Source: Lingula anatina
Lineage: Eukaryota > Brachiopoda > Lingulata > Lingulida > Lingulidae
NCBI RefSeq assembly: GCF_001039355.2
Contig: NW_019774792.1
Coordinates: forward strand, 76,823 to 140,822
Direction of reading: 5' to 3'
DNA length: 64,000 nucleotides
The notes under the pieces were generated by a model. The model saw only the letters and a list, made by a program, of their open reading frames with translations. It was not told the origin of the DNA and made no database searches. Position 1 is the stretch's first letter. Each line of letters begins with the position of its first letter. The position numbers were made by a program, and so were the translations under genes. This document shows, in pieces, positions 62,703 through 64,000 of this stretch.

Positions 62703-63914
62703 GGCTTCAGATCACCGATATTGTTTCACTTTTACAACAGTCTTGTTTAAGATGACAGTTCTCTTCCGGATTCAACTAGCCAGTCTAGTAAAACTGAAGA
62801 TCTTGTGTAGACTGTTCAATTTTTTTGTCGACGCCGTCACACATAGAAGTCCCCTGACTGCTGTGTTCTGCCGAAAATGTTAATTATGTCATCAAATAAA
62901 AGTGTCCTACAATTAAACACCCATTTTGACCCTATAAAAAGTTAGCCATATAGAACGCGTAAAATGTTTACTAAGAGCTAGGTCTCTCGATAACTCGTAA
63001 TAAGGTCAGTCCATGTTACCATTATCAAACCGGAACTAACTCTCCCCACTCCCATAATCCCTTAGTGTACCGAGTAACCAAAAGCGGAAACAAGGATTGA
63101 GGGGGGTGGGGGGGGGGGGGTCACAGATTTAAAAGTTTACCATCCACTGAATCGGCATTTTTTCTTTTCTATTTCTTTCTTTTCTTTTTTGTTTATATAT
63201 AAATCATCCAGACAACGCAAGAAAGAAATGAGGCTTTCCAAATTTTTTGCAAGATATAAATAATTTGATATCCGATATCTCTATGAATTTTTAGAGAACG
63301 TACCGGTACGTGGTCGTTCCTCATGGAGAAACCAAAACAATTTTCAGTTTTTTTTTCTCGAAAATAGGCCTAGGGCATCAATATTTTTTATTTGGTGAAG
63401 TGTAAGTGCCAGTAAGTCTACAGGGGTACTTGTAAGTTGAAAGTCAATCCACGTGTTTCCGATTTTTCTTTTCTTTTTGATTACCCAGAAAAATAAGCAT
63501 AAAAAAAAAAAACATTAGATCTATGTCATAACTTTATATCATTATCTTTATAACTTGTCACTTGAAATTTTAGTTTTTTTGTATTATTACAAAAATCATC
63601 CTCATCATCATATTATTATTTTCTTTATAACTTGGCATTTGATGTTTTAGTTTTTTATCATCACCACAATCATCATCATCATCATTATTATTATTAATAT
63701 TATTATTATTATTATTATGCACACCTACCTGTACATATATTATATATGCATCTTTTCAATAAAATACTGAAGTAGCCTAGACAAAAACTGAATGTGCATG
63801 ACGCATCACTTAAAATGGCCAAAGATGCACTAAAGAATTTCTTTTTCTTTATAAAGAATATTCATTTTTTTGTATTCTTTTATCTAAATTTTCAGAGACT
63901 TATAAAAAGACAAG

Positions 63915-63976
<62 letters not shown>

Positions 63977-64000
63977 CATCAAAAAAGTTGTATGAATAAT
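62703..64000. other. MARCHF5 upstream region, no gene seen
   Basis: Contains the MARCHF5 promoter by position, a G-run near 63102-63120, a diverged direct repeat around 63540-63700 (units with tctttataacttg and tttagttttt), atcatc/attatt runs, and an (AAT)n tract. No coding exon is supported. Confidence 0.5.
63920..63975. repeat. (AAT)n microsatellite
   Basis: About 18 uninterrupted trinucleotide units near the right edge. Confidence 0.95.

Noticed and set aside
62701-62883. Plus-strand 60-residue ORF starting at the MARCHF5 start codon
   Set aside because: It is antisense to the MARCHF5 5' region and has no recognisable motif.

Overview
The window is eukaryotic and most likely comes from a lophotrochozoan invertebrate, probably a mollusc (bivalve-like). 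It is AT-rich, has many short exons split by introns of 0.1-3 kb, carries many small inverted-repeat elements and microsatellites, and its proteins resemble vertebrate orthologues. The phylum is inferred; the sequence has no lineage marker. All gene names come from recalled family motifs, since no search could be run.

Seven protein-coding genes are readable, six complete and one cut by the left edge: an otoferlin-type ferlin (OTOF-like, +, 5' part missing, stop at 20042); TMEM127 (-, 25804 to 23857); MED28 (+, 26221-27439); ZDHHC16 (-, 32609 to 28608); LAP3 leucine aminopeptidase (+, 33239-40325); insulin-degrading enzyme IDE (+, 41976-53018); and the mitochondrial RING-CH E3 ligase MARCHF5 (-, 62702 to 59210). 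I rebuilt exon chains by hand from splice sites and reading phase, and every chain closes in frame. TMEM127/MED28 and ZDHHC16/LAP3 start head to head and probably share promoters. OTOF/TMEM127, MED28/ZDHHC16 and IDE/MARCHF5 converge. The genes do not form one pathway; they are housekeeping or trafficking genes whose neighbourhood seems partly ancient (IDE-MARCHF5 and MED28-LAP3 are also neighbours in human).

Three blocks occur twice in tandem: OTOF exons (5.2-8.8 and 8.8-12.7 kb), LAP3 exons (37.3-38.1 and 38.3-39.1 kb) and the IDE/MARCHF5 3' region (53.0-56.2 and 56.3-59.5 kb). In each case the copies meet at a single-base 'n' and a fragment of one repeat family. The simplest reading is that two haplotypes of a very heterozygous animal were laid end to end during scaffolding. 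Only the OTOF duplication would keep the frame if it were real.

The most interesting biology is in IDE: two homologous 81-nt exons 64 bp apart that look mutually exclusive, a mitochondrial-type leader before a second in-frame Met, an overlapping upstream ORF, and a C-terminal SKL peroxisomal signal. ZDHHC16 has two in-phase candidate cassette exons. The dispersed repeat that marks the duplications has Helentron/Helitron-like ends. There are also two MITE families, a cluster of nested inverted repeats in an OTOF intron, and the 3' end of a CR1/L2-type LINE. I see no CRISPR array, no rRNA gene and no convincing tRNA gene.
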